Positions 1-11,359 of a stretch of 64,000 nucleotides of DNA are shown here, in pieces. Location: positions 17,467-81,466 of the forward strand of contig NZ_JANYGL010000105.1 in NCBI RefSeq assembly GCF_025362435.1. The letters are read 5' to 3'. The notes beneath the pieces were generated by a model. The model saw only the letters and a list, made by a program, of their open reading frames with translations. It did not search any database and was not told the DNA's origin. The stretch comes from Polymorphobacter sp. (lineage in GTDB: Bacteria; Pseudomonadota; Alphaproteobacteria; Sphingomonadales; Sphingomonadaceae). The translations under genes and the position numbers were made by a program. How positions within the stretch are numbered: the first letter of the stretch is position 1; each line of letters begins with the position of its first letter.

Positions 1-61
1 CGCGCGCCGCCTGACGCGCCAGCTTGGCCTGTGTCTTGCGCTCGACGGCTTGGTTAGGCAT
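1..61 (-). CDS. 5' end of an unidentified gene, truncated by the window edge
   Basis: Only the first 20 codons are visible on the minus strand. They read MPNQAVERKTQAKLARQAAR, a basic, helix-prone start. The ATG is preceded by GGGGAAG at good distance, which supports a real start. The gene is divergent from acnA, and about 160 bases lie between the two starts. Too little is present to name a product; a small basic or DNA/RNA-binding protein is possible but unproven. Confidence 0.45.
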   Translation of the reverse strand, partial: MPNQAVERKTQAKLARQAAR

Positions 62-219
62 CGATAAACTTCCCCGGACAATAAGCGCGCGTCGTAGCCG
101 AAAGCGCGCGCGCGCGATAGCGGCACCCCGGATAGCGGCAAGATGGTCCAGCGGGCGTTGCCATGCGCGTCAACTACGCTACGACGCTGCGTAACATCGT
201 GAATGCAGGAGAGACGCCC

Positions 220-2904
<2,685 letters not shown>

Positions 2905-2988
2905 GCCCCGCCGCTGTCACGATTTCTTCGCTTGCTTCCTAACACCCGTCAATATTACGGGAAGTTAACGATGTCGCGAGGGGTAAGA

Positions 2989-4056
2989 ATGATGCGCGTT
3001 TTGGTAGCTTTAGGGTTTGTTGCGCTCGCTGGGGCAGCTGCTCCGGCGCTGGCGTTGAGTGCCCAGAGCGCGCTCGACCTGGCGAACTCGGTCGCCGCCC
3101 ATGGCCAGTATAGCGGCGTCGTCGGTGTCCGGGTCCAGACGAATGGCGGCCGCGCCGGATCGTGCACCGGCACGGTGATCGGCGGGCGGTCGATCCTCAC
3201 CGCCGCGCACTGCCTCAACATCGACGGTACGGGGGTCGCACATCTTCAGATCGTCCTGCCCGACCTGACGACGCCGCTCGGGAAGACAATCAACGTCTCG
3301 GCTTTCTACACCCCGTCGATCTACAGCGGCGTCGCGCAAGGCGGTGCCGACATTGCCGTCCTCCACCTCGACACCAACGTCCCGACCGGCACGACGATTT
3401 ATGCCCTCGATCACGGCACGCTGGCGAGCAACCTCGGGATCGAGATGATGGTCGGGCTCGGCAATACCGGGCTCGGCGCGACGGGGACGAACGTGACGAC
3501 CAACGACGGCCAGAAGCGGATCGGCTACAACCAGTACGAGACGACCTTCGACCAGATCCTCGCTGCGATCGGCGGCGGCACCCCGGGCCCGACCGATGCC
3601 TTCGGCGCGCTCAAGGGCAGCGAACTTGCCTACGACTTCGATTCTGGCCTGGCAGCAAACGACGTCCTTGGCGCCCTCGGCTTGCCGGGCCTTGGCTATG
3701 TCTCGGCAGACGGAACCTATCACGACACCATGGCGACCCCGGGTGATTCAGGCGCGCCGCACTTCCAGAACGGCAGGATCGTCGGCGTGACCTCGTTCGG
3801 TCTGAGCGGCTCGTTCCTTCAGGGCGGCGGGTGCGGAACCGGTTATATCGACCCGTCGCACAGCGCGACCTCGTGCACCAATTCGAGCTTCGGCGAGATC
3901 GGCGTCGATACACGGGTGTCGACCTATTACGACTTCATCAGGAGCCACATCACGACGCAGGTTCCCGAACCCGCGACATGGGCGATGATGATCGGCGGCT
4001 TCGGGCTGATCGGGGCGACGCAGCGCCGCCGGCGGAGCAATGCCGCAGCCGCGTAA
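2989..4056 (+). CDS. Secreted trypsin-like serine protease with PEP-CTERM anchor
   Basis: An N-terminal signal peptide (MMRVLVALGFVALAG...APALA) is followed by an S1-family protease domain. The catalytic triad is recognisable as TAAHC (His), GGADIAVLHLD (Asp) and GDSGAP (Ser). The C-terminus is a textbook PEP-CTERM sorting signal: PEPATWAMMIGGFG, a short hydrophobic helix, then QRRRR. Family knowledge says such tails are processed by an exosortase and tie the protein to envelope or exopolysaccharide export; no exosortase is in this window. Start choice is uncertain: ATG at 2989 follows GAGGGG, ATG at 2971 follows GGGAAG, and the track uses 2932. It converges with the HAD gene, five bases away. 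Confidence 0.85.
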   Translation: MMRVLVALGFVALAGAAAPALALSAQSALDLANSVAAHGQYSGVVGVRVQTNGGRAGSCTGTVIGGRSILTAAHCLNIDGTGVAHLQIVLPDLTTPLGKTINVSAFYTPSIYSGVAQGGADIAVLHLDTNVPTGTTIYALDHGTLASNLGIEMMVGLGNTGLGATGTNVTTNDGQKRIGYNQYETTFDQILAAIGGGTPGPTDAFGALKGSELAYDFDSGLAANDVLGALGLPGLGYVSADGTYHDTMATPGDSGAPHFQNGRIVGVTSFGLSGSFLQGGGCGTGYIDPSHSATSCTNSSFGEIGVDTRVSTYYDFIRSHITTQVPEPATWAMMIGGFGLIGATQRRRRSNAAAA

Positions 4057-4061
4057 CCCGT

Positions 4062-4709
4062 TCAGCGCCAATCGACGACCCGCCAGCCCCGGGCGGCCGC
4101 GAGCCGTCGCAGCGCGCGCGACGGGCTGACCGCGACCGGTTCGTCGGCCAGCGCGAACAACGCCGCGTCGGAGACATGGTCCGAATAGGCGCGGACGAAG
4201 TGTTCGCCGGGGAAAGCCGCCGCAACCATCGCCGCCTTTGCCGTGTCGTAGCAGTTGTCCCCGTCGATTCGCGCGCGGAGCCGGTCGCTGTCCCACACCG
4301 ACCCCGTCGCGACGACGCGGTCGACCCCGAGCGTGGCTGCGATCGCCCGGGCATAAAAAGCATAGCTGGCGGTGGCGATGACGATGTCATGCCCGGCTGC
4401 GGTGTCGGCGGCGAGTTGCGCCACCGCGCCGGGCATCAGTCCACGCGCGACGACCGTCGCCGCAAAGCCGGCGGCATGGAAGTTGACCCGATCACGCGGT
4501 GCTGCGTTACCCATCAGCAGCCGTTGCGCGAGTTCCTTGAGCCGCTCCCGCGACAGCAGGCCAAGGCGGAATCCGATCCCGGCGATGCCCGCCAGCGGCA
4601 GCAGGCCGAGTCGCCACGGCGCTTGACGTAGCGCCCAGTACACCAGCCACCGCGTATAGGTCGGCGCCCGCGTGATGGTTTTGTCCATGTCGTAGATTAC
4701 GCGGGTCAT
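4062..4709 (-). CDS. HAD-IB family phosphatase
   Basis: Haloacid dehalogenase superfamily hydrolase of 215 residues. Motif I is DMDKTIT (DxDxT) at residues 7-13, giving the nucleophile and acid/base aspartates. A later segment, AYSDHVSDAALF, supplies the motif IV acidic residues. The cap-region sequence and length resemble the HAD-IB group, which holds phosphoserine phosphatase and lysophospholipid-linked phosphatases. The substrate cannot be read from sequence. It is transcribed away from the Mla-type transporter, sharing a 100-base divergent region with it, so a lipid-phosphate role is conceivable but is inference only. Confidence 0.82.
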   Translation of the reverse strand: MTRVIYDMDKTITRAPTYTRWLVYWALRQAPWRLGLLPLAGIAGIGFRLGLLSRERLKELAQRLLMGNAAPRDRVNFHAAGFAATVVARGLMPGAVAQLAADTAAGHDIVIATASYAFYARAIAATLGVDRVVATGSVWDSDRLRARIDGDNCYDTAKAAMVAAAFPGEHFVRAYSDHVSDAALFALADEPVAVSPSRALRRLAAARGWRVVDWR

Positions 4710-4809
4710 CGTTCCGCCATGCCTAACGCAAAGTCATCACGCAACCGATCCGCACCGGCGGCGTTTGGCTCTTGCCGGGACCGTATCGATCCCCCAACAA
4801 TCGGATTCG

Positions 4810-5937
4810 ATGACCGACGCCACCATGACGCTCGACGACGCCGGAGAGGGAGCCCGCACGCTCCACCTCAGCGGTGAACTGACGGTCGCGTCGATCGGCG
4901 GCGTCGCGCCCGAAATGGCGGCAATCCAGCCCGACCGCGACCTCAATATCGATCTTGGCGGCCTCGACCGGATCGACACCACCGGCGCATGGCTGGTCCA
5001 CAAACTGCTCCGCGACTGGGAGAAAGCCGGCAAGTCGGCGACGCTCGACCATGCCTCACCCGACGCCAAGCGACTGATCGATCAGGTCGCGCTGAACGAC
5101 AAGCCGACCAAGCGCCGGCCGCCGCACGGCAACCGCGTAGTCGAGCGGCTCGAGGTGATCGGTGCCTCGGTTGTCCGCGCCGCGCACACGCTCGGCGAGT
5201 TCCTCGCTTTCCTCGGCCAAACGCTCGTCGCGCTGTTCCAGACGATCTTCGAACGCCGCCCGCTGCGGTGGAACGCCGTCATCCACCAGATGGAGGTGGT
5301 CGGCGCCAACGCGCTCGGCATCGTCGGGCTGCTGTCGTTCCTCGTCGGCATCGTGCTGGCACAGCAGGGCGCCGTCCAACTCCAGCAGTTCGGCGCCGAG
5401 ATCTTCGTCGTCAACCTGATCGGCCGCTCGGTCATCCGCGAACTCGGCATCCTGCTCACCGCGATCATGGTCGCCGGGCGCTCGGGCTCGGCCTTCGCCG
5501 CGCAGATCGGCTCGATGAAGCTGAACGAGGAGGTCGACGCGATGAGCTCGATCGGCATGTCGCCGATCGAGGTGCTTGTCCTCCCCCGCGTCATCGCGAT
5601 GGTCATCATGATGACCCTGCTCGCCTTTTTCGGCGCGGTCATGGCGATCATCGGCGGCGGCCTGTTCTGCTGGGTCTCGCTCGACATCCCGCCGGCAAGC
5701 TTCGTCCAGCGCATCCAGGACGTCACCCCGCTGTCTGACCTCGTCATCGGCATGATCAAGGCGCCGATCTTCGGCTTCATCATCGCCGTCACCGGCTGCT
5801 TCCAGGGGATGCAGGTCACCGGCAACGCCGAATCGGTCGGCGCGCGGACGACGCAGTCGGTCGTCCAGTCGATCTTCCTCGTCATCGTTCTCGATGCATT
5901 CTTCGCCGTCTTCTTCACCGCGCTGGGCTACGTCTGA
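4810..5937 (+). CDS. mlaE: STAS-MlaE lipid ABC transporter permease
   Basis: Inner-membrane permease of an MCE-type lipid transporter. The first ~90 residues form a STAS-like domain, normally a separate MlaB protein, here fused to the MlaE permease. The permease part has several membrane spans and the conserved stretch RELGILLTAIMVAGRSGSAF. The track starts at a TTG at 4765; ATG 4810 (MTDATMTLDD) is preferred as the first ATG, although no strong ribosome binding site is seen. Its stop overlaps the next ATG by one base (TGATG), so it is co-translated with the ATPase gene. Expected role: transport of phospholipid between inner and outer membranes. Confidence 0.92.
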   Translation: MTDATMTLDDAGEGARTLHLSGELTVASIGGVAPEMAAIQPDRDLNIDLGGLDRIDTTGAWLVHKLLRDWEKAGKSATLDHASPDAKRLIDQVALNDKPTKRRPPHGNRVVERLEVIGASVVRAAHTLGEFLAFLGQTLVALFQTIFERRPLRWNAVIHQMEVVGANALGIVGLLSFLVGIVLAQQGAVQLQQFGAEIFVVNLIGRSVIRELGILLTAIMVAGRSGSAFAAQIGSMKLNEEVDAMSSIGMSPIEVLVLPRVIAMVIMMTLLAFFGAVMAIIGGGLFCWVSLDIPPASFVQRIQDVTPLSDLVIGMIKAPIFGFIIAVTGCFQGMQVTGNAESVGARTTQSVVQSIFLVIVLDAFFAVFFTALGYV

Positions 5938-6881
5938 TGGGGACCGTCACCGCAGCGCCGACCGAGGTTCCCGCCAAGGGTGACGAGGACATCGTCATCC
6001 GCGTGGCGCATCTGCAGAACAGCTTCGGCGACCAGGTCGTCCACAAGGACGTCAACCTCGAGGTTCGCCGCGGCGAAATCCTCGGCGTCGTCGGCGGATC
6101 GGGGACCGGCAAGTCGGTCCTGATGCGCTCGATCATCGGCCTCCAGCAGTCGGACTCGGGGACGATCACCGTGCTGGGCGAAGAAGTGGCGACGCTCGAT
6201 GCGGAGGCGGCAAAGGACCTGCGCCGGCGCTGGGGCGTGCTGTTCCAGGGCGGCGCACTGTTTTCGTCGCTGACCGTCGCCGAAAATATCGAAGCGCCGA
6301 TGCGCGAGTTCTTCCACCTCGACCAGACGCTGATGGACGAGATCGCCAGCTACAAAATCGCGATGGTCGGCCTGCCCGAGATCGCCGGCCCCAAGTTTCC
6401 GTCGGAGTTGTCGGGCGGCATGCGCAAGCGCGCCGGTCTCGCCCGCGCCCTCGCGCTCGATCCCGATCTGCTGTTCCTCGACGAGCCGACCGCCGGGCTC
6501 GACCCGATCGGCGCAGCCGCGTTCGACGAACTGATCAAGGGCATGCGCGACACGCTCGGGCTGACAGTATTCCTGATCACCCATGATCTCGATACGCTGT
6601 ACGCGATCTGCGACCGCGTCGCCGTGCTTGGCGACGGCGTCATGCTCAAGGTCGGAACGATTCCGGAACTAATGGAGTTTGACCACCCGTGGGTCCGGGA
6701 ATATTTCTCGGGACCGCGCGGGCGAGCGGCGGCGGCGACCGATGCCACGACGCCGAAGGCGACCCAGGCCGATCGCGACGCGGCGCGCGCCCTCGAGGCC
6801 GGCGAAGGTGCAGTCGGGGCGGAAGCCACGACGGCAGGCACTGGGGCGACGGGCACCGGAACGGCAGAGGACGAGGACTGA
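5937..6881 (+). CDS. mlaF: MlaF-type ABC transporter ATP-binding protein
   Basis: Cytoplasmic ATPase powering the MCE lipid transporter. Walker A is GGSGTGKS, the ABC signature is LSGGMRKR (the variant typical of MlaF), Walker B is LLFLDEPTAGLD, and the switch histidine is in FLITHDLD. The ATPase core is of normal size, but the last ~50 residues form an Ala/Thr/Gly-rich, probably disordered tail after FSGPRGRAAAATD, longer than in E. coli MlaF. The gene overlaps the permease by one base and the next gene begins two bases after its stop. Confidence 0.93.
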   Translation: MGTVTAAPTEVPAKGDEDIVIRVAHLQNSFGDQVVHKDVNLEVRRGEILGVVGGSGTGKSVLMRSIIGLQQSDSGTITVLGEEVATLDAEAAKDLRRRWGVLFQGGALFSSLTVAENIEAPMREFFHLDQTLMDEIASYKIAMVGLPEIAGPKFPSELSGGMRKRAGLARALALDPDLLFLDEPTAGLDPIGAAAFDELIKGMRDTLGLTVFLITHDLDTLYAICDRVAVLGDGVMLKVGTIPELMEFDHPWVREYFSGPRGRAAAATDATTPKATQADRDAARALEAGEGAVGAEATTAGTGATGTGTAEDED

Positions 6882-6882
6882 C

Positions 6883-7857
6883 GTGGAAACCCGGAGCAAT
6901 TATGTCCTTGTCGGCGGCGTCGTCATCGCGTTGACGATCGCGCTGTTCGGCTTCGTCCTGTACCTGGCGAAATTCTCAGGGACCGACAAGCGCGAGTTCG
7001 ACATCTTCTTCCGTCAGTCGATCAGCGGCATCGCGATCGGCTCGCCGGTCCAGTTCAAGGGCGTTCCCGTCGGCCAGATCCGCGAGATCGCCCTCCTGCC
7101 CAAGACCCCCGACGCGGTCCGCGTGCGGATCGAGGTCGGCACCGATGTCCCGATCCTCCAGGGTACCACCGCGGCGATCGAAGGCGTCGGCTTCACCGGC
7201 GTCAGTCAGATCCAGTTGACCGGCGCGATGGCGGGAGCCCCGCCGATCACCGAGATCGGGCCGTTCGGTCGACCGGTGATCCCGCCGCGCGCCGGTGCGC
7301 TGGGGCAGTTGCTCGCAAGCGCGCCTGAGCTGCTCAACAACGTCTCGGCGCTGACCGCGTCGCTCAACGAACTGCTCAACCCGGCGAACCGCAAGTCGCT
7401 CGGCAACATCCTCGCCAACGCCGACCGGCTGACCGGCAGCCTCGCCGACCGCGGTCCCGAGATCGCCGCGACGCTGGTCGAAACCCGCGCAACGCTCAAG
7501 CAGGCGACCGAGGCGGCGGCGGCACTGACCAAGCTGACCGGTCATGCCGACACGATCTTGACGACCGACGCGGGCCCGCTGGTCCACGACCTGCGCCAGA
7601 CCGCCGGGCACGCAAATGCGACGCTGGCCAAGCTCGACGGCCTCGTTGCCAGCGCCCAGCCGGGGATCGATACTTTCACCGGCCAGACGCTGCCCGAGAC
7701 CGCGCAGTTGCTCCGCGAGGCGCGCGACGCCACCGCCCAGCTCGGCGCGATCGCGGCGAAGCTCGATCAGGACCCGGCGGGTGCCCTGCTCGGTGGTCGT
7801 CGACTCCCTGAATATGCCGCGCCGGGCTATGTGCCGCCGAAGAAGGGCAAGAAGTGA
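6883..7857 (+). CDS. mlaD: MlaD family MCE protein (periplasmic lipid-transfer subunit)
   Basis: A single N-terminal membrane anchor (YVLVGGVVIALTIALFGFVLYL) is followed by one MCE domain at about residues 40-115 (SISGIAIGSPVQFKGVPVGQI). A long helical C-terminal part then contains repeated short coils rich in Ala, Leu and Thr. The track ORF begins at 6679 inside the previous gene in another frame; the true start is the GTG at 6883 (METRSNYVLVGG), two bases after the mlaF stop. At 324 residues it is longer than E. coli MlaD and closer to PqiB/YebT-like or actinobacterial MCE proteins in tail length. It should form a ring with the permease and ATPase. Confidence 0.9.
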   Translation: METRSNYVLVGGVVIALTIALFGFVLYLAKFSGTDKREFDIFFRQSISGIAIGSPVQFKGVPVGQIREIALLPKTPDAVRVRIEVGTDVPILQGTTAAIEGVGFTGVSQIQLTGAMAGAPPITEIGPFGRPVIPPRAGALGQLLASAPELLNNVSALTASLNELLNPANRKSLGNILANADRLTGSLADRGPEIAATLVETRATLKQATEAAAALTKLTGHADTILTTDAGPLVHDLRQTAGHANATLAKLDGLVASAQPGIDTFTGQTLPETAQLLREARDATAQLGAIAAKLDQDPAGALLGGRRLPEYAAPGYVPPKKGKK

Positions 7858-8471
7858 TGATGCGCCAGGTTTCGTTCGTCGTCGCCGCCATCGCCCTTGC
7901 CGGCGTCGCTGGTTGCGGCCCGCTCGTCCAGATCGGCGGCAACGACAAGGCCCCGGTTGCGCTGATGGCGCTACGGGCAACCGCGACCCCCGTCGCTGGC
8001 GCGCCGACGAGCGATCGAACGGCGACGCTGCTCGTCCTGACGCCGACGGTCCCGGGGACGTTGCAGACGCTGCGCGTGCCGGTGGCGACGACCGACACCG
8101 AGGTCGCCTATCTCACCGGAGCGACGTGGGCCGAGCAGCCCAACCGCGAGTTCCAGCACGTCCTGTCCGACACGATCGCATCACGCGGCGTGGCGGTGAT
8201 CGACCCGCACCAGGCGACGCTCGCGCCGGGGCGGACGCTGTCGGGAACGCTGTTCGAGTTCGGCCTTGACGTCCGCAACCCCGGCGCCCCCGTCGTCCGC
8301 GTCCGCTACGACGCGACGCTAAGCGCGTCGGGCAAGTCCGCCGCCTTCGCCCTCCGCCGCTTCGACGCGGTCCAGCCGGTCGCGACGCAGAACCCCGCCG
8401 ACGTCGCGATCGCGCTCAACACCGCCGCGAACGCCGTCGCCGCGCAGGTCGCCGACTGGATCGCCCACTAG
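7857..8471 (+). CDS. ABC-type transport auxiliary lipoprotein
   Basis: Predicted lipoprotein with signal peptide and lipobox LAGVAGC near residue 20, placing it in a membrane facing the periplasm. The body (AEQPNREFQHVLSDTIASRGVAV) matches the PqiC/ABC-auxiliary lipoprotein family that accompanies MCE transporters. The start overlaps the mlaD stop (TGATGATG), so two adjacent ATGs are possible at 7857 and 7860. It is the last gene of the four-gene operon; no MlaC-like soluble carrier gene follows, so this lipoprotein may be the outer-membrane partner. Confidence 0.85.
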   Translation: MMRQVSFVVAAIALAGVAGCGPLVQIGGNDKAPVALMALRATATPVAGAPTSDRTATLLVLTPTVPGTLQTLRVPVATTDTEVAYLTGATWAEQPNREFQHVLSDTIASRGVAVIDPHQATLAPGRTLSGTLFEFGLDVRNPGAPVVRVRYDATLSASGKSAAFALRRFDAVQPVATQNPADVAIALNTAANAVAAQVADWIAH

Positions 8472-8504
8472 CTGGCTACCGGCGAAACGCGTCAACCAAC
8501 GACC

Positions 8505-8572
8505 GTCATCCCCGCGAAAGCGGGGAGCCATCTCCTGCAGTTGAAGTAAGGCCACGCTTTCGCGGAACGATG
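8505..8572. repeat. Dispersed palindromic repeat, degenerate copy
   Basis: The left arm GTCATCCCCGCGAAAGCGGGG is intact. The right arm (CACGCTTTCGCGGAACGAT) has diverged. It lies between the convergent lipoprotein and pepN genes and could help end transcription in both directions. The rest of this 240-base gap holds no convincing gene. Confidence 0.7.
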
Positions 8573-8713
8573 GCTCGAAAGGTTGCCCGCTTTACTCGCG
8601 GTCGGCTGCGCCCGTGCGAGAAGTGCTTCCGTGGGTACACTCCGATCGCATCGAGGTTCGGCGATGTGCGGGCTGCGTGCGCTCGGTCATGGCCCGCCAT
8701 TCGAACAATCAGG

Positions 8714-11278
8714 CTAACCAGCGAGGCTCTTGCTGACCATTTCGAAGACGTCCTTCGAAAGATCAGGCGTCGCCATGATCCGCTCAAGCTCTGTCCGCAT
8801 CAGCCCCGAACGAACCGGATCGAAGCGCTTCCACCGGCCCAACGGAACACTCAGCCGCGCCGCCGCACCGGGATTGGTCTTGCCGACCGCGAGGATCTGA
8901 TCGCCGAGGAAGCGATAGCCCGCGCCATCGATCGCGTGAAAGCGGACCTGGTTGACCCCGAACGCCCCGATCAGCGACCGCAAGCGATTGGGATTGTTCG
9001 CGTTGAAGTCGGGATGGCTGCGTAGCTCGATAACCCGCCCGAGCGTATCCGGACGGACCGACACCGCCTGCACCGCGAACCACTTGTCGATAACCAGCGG
9101 ATCGGAACGATAGCGCTCGTAGAACGCCGCAAACGCGAGGTCGCGCTCGGGCGCCATCGAATTAGCCAGGAACGACAATGCCGCCATCCGGTCGGTCATG
9201 TTGTCGGCATCGTTGAACTGCGCCCAACACGCCGCCACCGCTTCCGTGCCGTCCCCGACCATCAAGTAACCAAGCGCGGCATTCTTGAGCGCCCGTCGAC
9301 CCTTCGCTTCGGGCGTCAGCTCGTAGCGATTGGCGCCGTTCGAGCGATAGACCGACCAGAGTTTATCGTTCAACGTCAACGCGATCGCCGACCGCGCTGC
9401 CTTGCGCCGACGATGAATCGCATCGACGTCGACCACCGCGGCATGATCGCCGACGACGCTCTCGGTCGGGAGCAATATCGCCTCTGCGGTGAACTCGGGA
9501 TCGAGCCCGGCGTCGAGCGTCGCCGCCACCGTCGCCACAAGATCGTCCGCCGGACCGTCCCCCGACAGCACGTCGAGCGCGAGCCGCTGCGTCGCCTCCC
9601 AACGGGCAAAGGGATCGTCGTCATGCGCTGCAAGAAAGGCGAGATCACTCCGCGACTGCTTGGTATCGACGATCACCGGGGCAGAGAAGCCGCGGTTGAG
9701 CGACACCAGCGGCTCCTCGCCAACCCCTTCGAATCGCACGCTGGCTTCGCCGTCGACGGTAACGACACGCTCGTCACCGAGCCGTGCGCCGCTGTCGCGA
9801 CCGAACAACGCAACGCGGAACGGCATCGCCATCGGCACCTTGACCGGCTGCCCCGGTGTCGCCGGCACCGACTGCGTCAACTGCAGCGTTGCCGTTCCCG
9901 CCTCAGCATCATAGGTCAAGTCAGCAGAAACCCGCGGCGTACCCGCCTGGTTGTACCACTCCCTGAACGACCCGAGGTCATGCCCCGAAGCCTCGGCCAT
10001 CGCCGATAACCAGTCGTCAGTCGTCACCGCCTGCCCGTCATAGCGGTCGAAGTAGAGGTCGGTCCCGGCGCGAAAAGCCTTTTCGCCCAACAGGGTAGCG
10101 AGCATCCGGATGACCTCGGCGCCCTTGTTGTAGACTGTGGAGGTGTAGAAATTTCCGATCTCGATATACGCATTCGGCCGGATCGGGTGCGCCATCGGAC
10201 CAGCATCCTCGGGGAATTGCGCGCCACGGAGCATCCGGACATCGTCTATCCGGTTAACTGCACGCGATCCCTGGTCGCCCGAGAACTGCTGGTCGCGAAA
10301 CACCGTCAGCCCCTCCTTCAGCGACAGCTGGAACCAGTCGCGGCAGGTGATGCGGTTGCCTGTCCAGTTGTGGAAATACTCGTGCGCGACGACCGCCGCG
10401 ACGGCGTCGAAGTCGTCGTCGGTCGCGGTTTCCTGGTCGGCGAGAATATACTTCGAATTGAAGATGTTGAGGCCCTTATTCTCCATCGCCCCGGCGTTGA
10501 AATCCGACACCGCGACGATATTGAACTCGTCGAGGTCATATTCTCGGCCATAATTAACCTCGTCCCAGCGAAACGCCGCCTTGAGCGCCGCCATCGCGTG
10601 CCCGCAGCGTGGCAGGTCGGCGGGGTCGGTCCAGATCGCCAACGCGACCTCACGACCCGATGCGGTTACGAAACTATCTCGCAGCGCGCCAAGATCGCCC
10701 GCTACCACCGCAAAGAGATACGCCGGCTTGGGCCAGGGGTCGTTCCATTCGGCGAAGTGCCTTCCGTCGGGCAGCGCTCCCGTCGGTCCGCGGTCGCCGT
10801 TCGACAACAGGATCGGGTAGAGCGTGGCATCGGCCTCGAGGCGAACGCTGTACCGCGACAGCACGTCGGGACGGTCGGGGAAGAAGGTGATCCGACGAAA
10901 ACCCACGGCCTCGCACTGCGTGCACAGCTTCCCGCCGCTGCCGTAAAGCCCCATCAACACAGTGTTTTTTGCCGGCTCAATCTCGACGACAGTCTCGACG
11001 ACCGCGCTGTCGCCGTCGATCGCCAGCACAAGGTCACCGTCGGCCACCGCGACGTCGCGCGCCACACCGTCGACCGTCACCGAGACCAGCGTCACGTCTT
11101 CGCCGTCGAGCACGAGCGGCCGTGCATGCTCGCCGTTCCGGGTGACCTCCAGCCGCGCATGCACCCGCGTCTTCACCGCATCGAGTTCGAACCGCAGCGC
11201 GATGGTCGGAACGCGCCAATCCGGCACCTTGTAGTCGGAAAGCCGGATAGTCGGCGGAGCAATCGGAGCATGAAGCAT
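8714..11278 (-). CDS. pepN: Aminopeptidase N (M1 family)
   Basis: Zinc metallo-aminopeptidase removing N-terminal residues from peptides in the cytoplasm. With the start at 11278 the exopeptidase motif GAMEN falls at about residues 263-267 and the zinc motif HEYFHNW at 299-305, with the third ligand in the downstream LKEGLT. The length of 854 residues and the C-terminal helical domain fit the E. coli PepN subfamily. The track uses 11302, but ATG 11278 (MLHAPIAPPTIRLSD) has GAGGA six bases upstream. It is divergent from an SDR gene. Confidence 0.95.
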   Translation of the reverse strand: MLHAPIAPPTIRLSDYKVPDWRVPTIALRFELDAVKTRVHARLEVTRNGEHARPLVLDGEDVTLVSVTVDGVARDVAVADGDLVLAIDGDSAVVETVVEIEPAKNTVLMGLYGSGGKLCTQCEAVGFRRITFFPDRPDVLSRYSVRLEADATLYPILLSNGDRGPTGALPDGRHFAEWNDPWPKPAYLFAVVAGDLGALRDSFVTASGREVALAIWTDPADLPRCGHAMAALKAAFRWDEVNYGREYDLDEFNIVAVSDFNAGAMENKGLNIFNSKYILADQETATDDDFDAVAAVVAHEYFHNWTGNRITCRDWFQLSLKEGLTVFRDQQFSGDQGSRAVNRIDDVRMLRGAQFPEDAGPMAHPIRPNAYIEIGNFYTSTVYNKGAEVIRMLATLLGEKAFRAGTDLYFDRYDGQAVTTDDWLSAMAEASGHDLGSFREWYNQAGTPRVSADLTYDAEAGTATLQLTQSVPATPGQPVKVPMAMPFRVALFGRDSGARLGDERVVTVDGEASVRFEGVGEEPLVSLNRGFSAPVIVDTKQSRSDLAFLAAHDDDPFARWEATQRLALDVLSGDGPADDLVATVAATLDAGLDPEFTAEAILLPTESVVGDHAAVVDVDAIHRRRKAARSAIALTLNDKLWSVYRSNGANRYELTPEAKGRRALKNAALGYLMVGDGTEAVAACWAQFNDADNMTDRMAALSFLANSMAPERDLAFAAFYERYRSDPLVIDKWFAVQAVSVRPDTLGRVIELRSHPDFNANNPNRLRSLIGAFGVNQVRFHAIDGAGYRFLGDQILAVGKTNPGAAARLSVPLGRWKRFDPVRSGLMRTELERIMATPDLSKDVFEMVSKSLAG

Positions 11279-11359
11279 GGAAATTCCTCGGAGCGTCATC
11301 AAGAGTTAGGCCTCGACAGGGAATTTGTTAAGCGCGGCATCGCGCCATAAGCTTGCGCG

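Noticed and set aside
8506-8787. 93-residue minus-strand ORF overlapping the pepN end
   Set aside because: It translates the palindromic repeat and intergenic sequence; no homology-like features.
10187-11350. 387-residue ORF antisense to pepN
   Set aside because: Shadow of the M1 peptidase reading frame; no recognisable motif.
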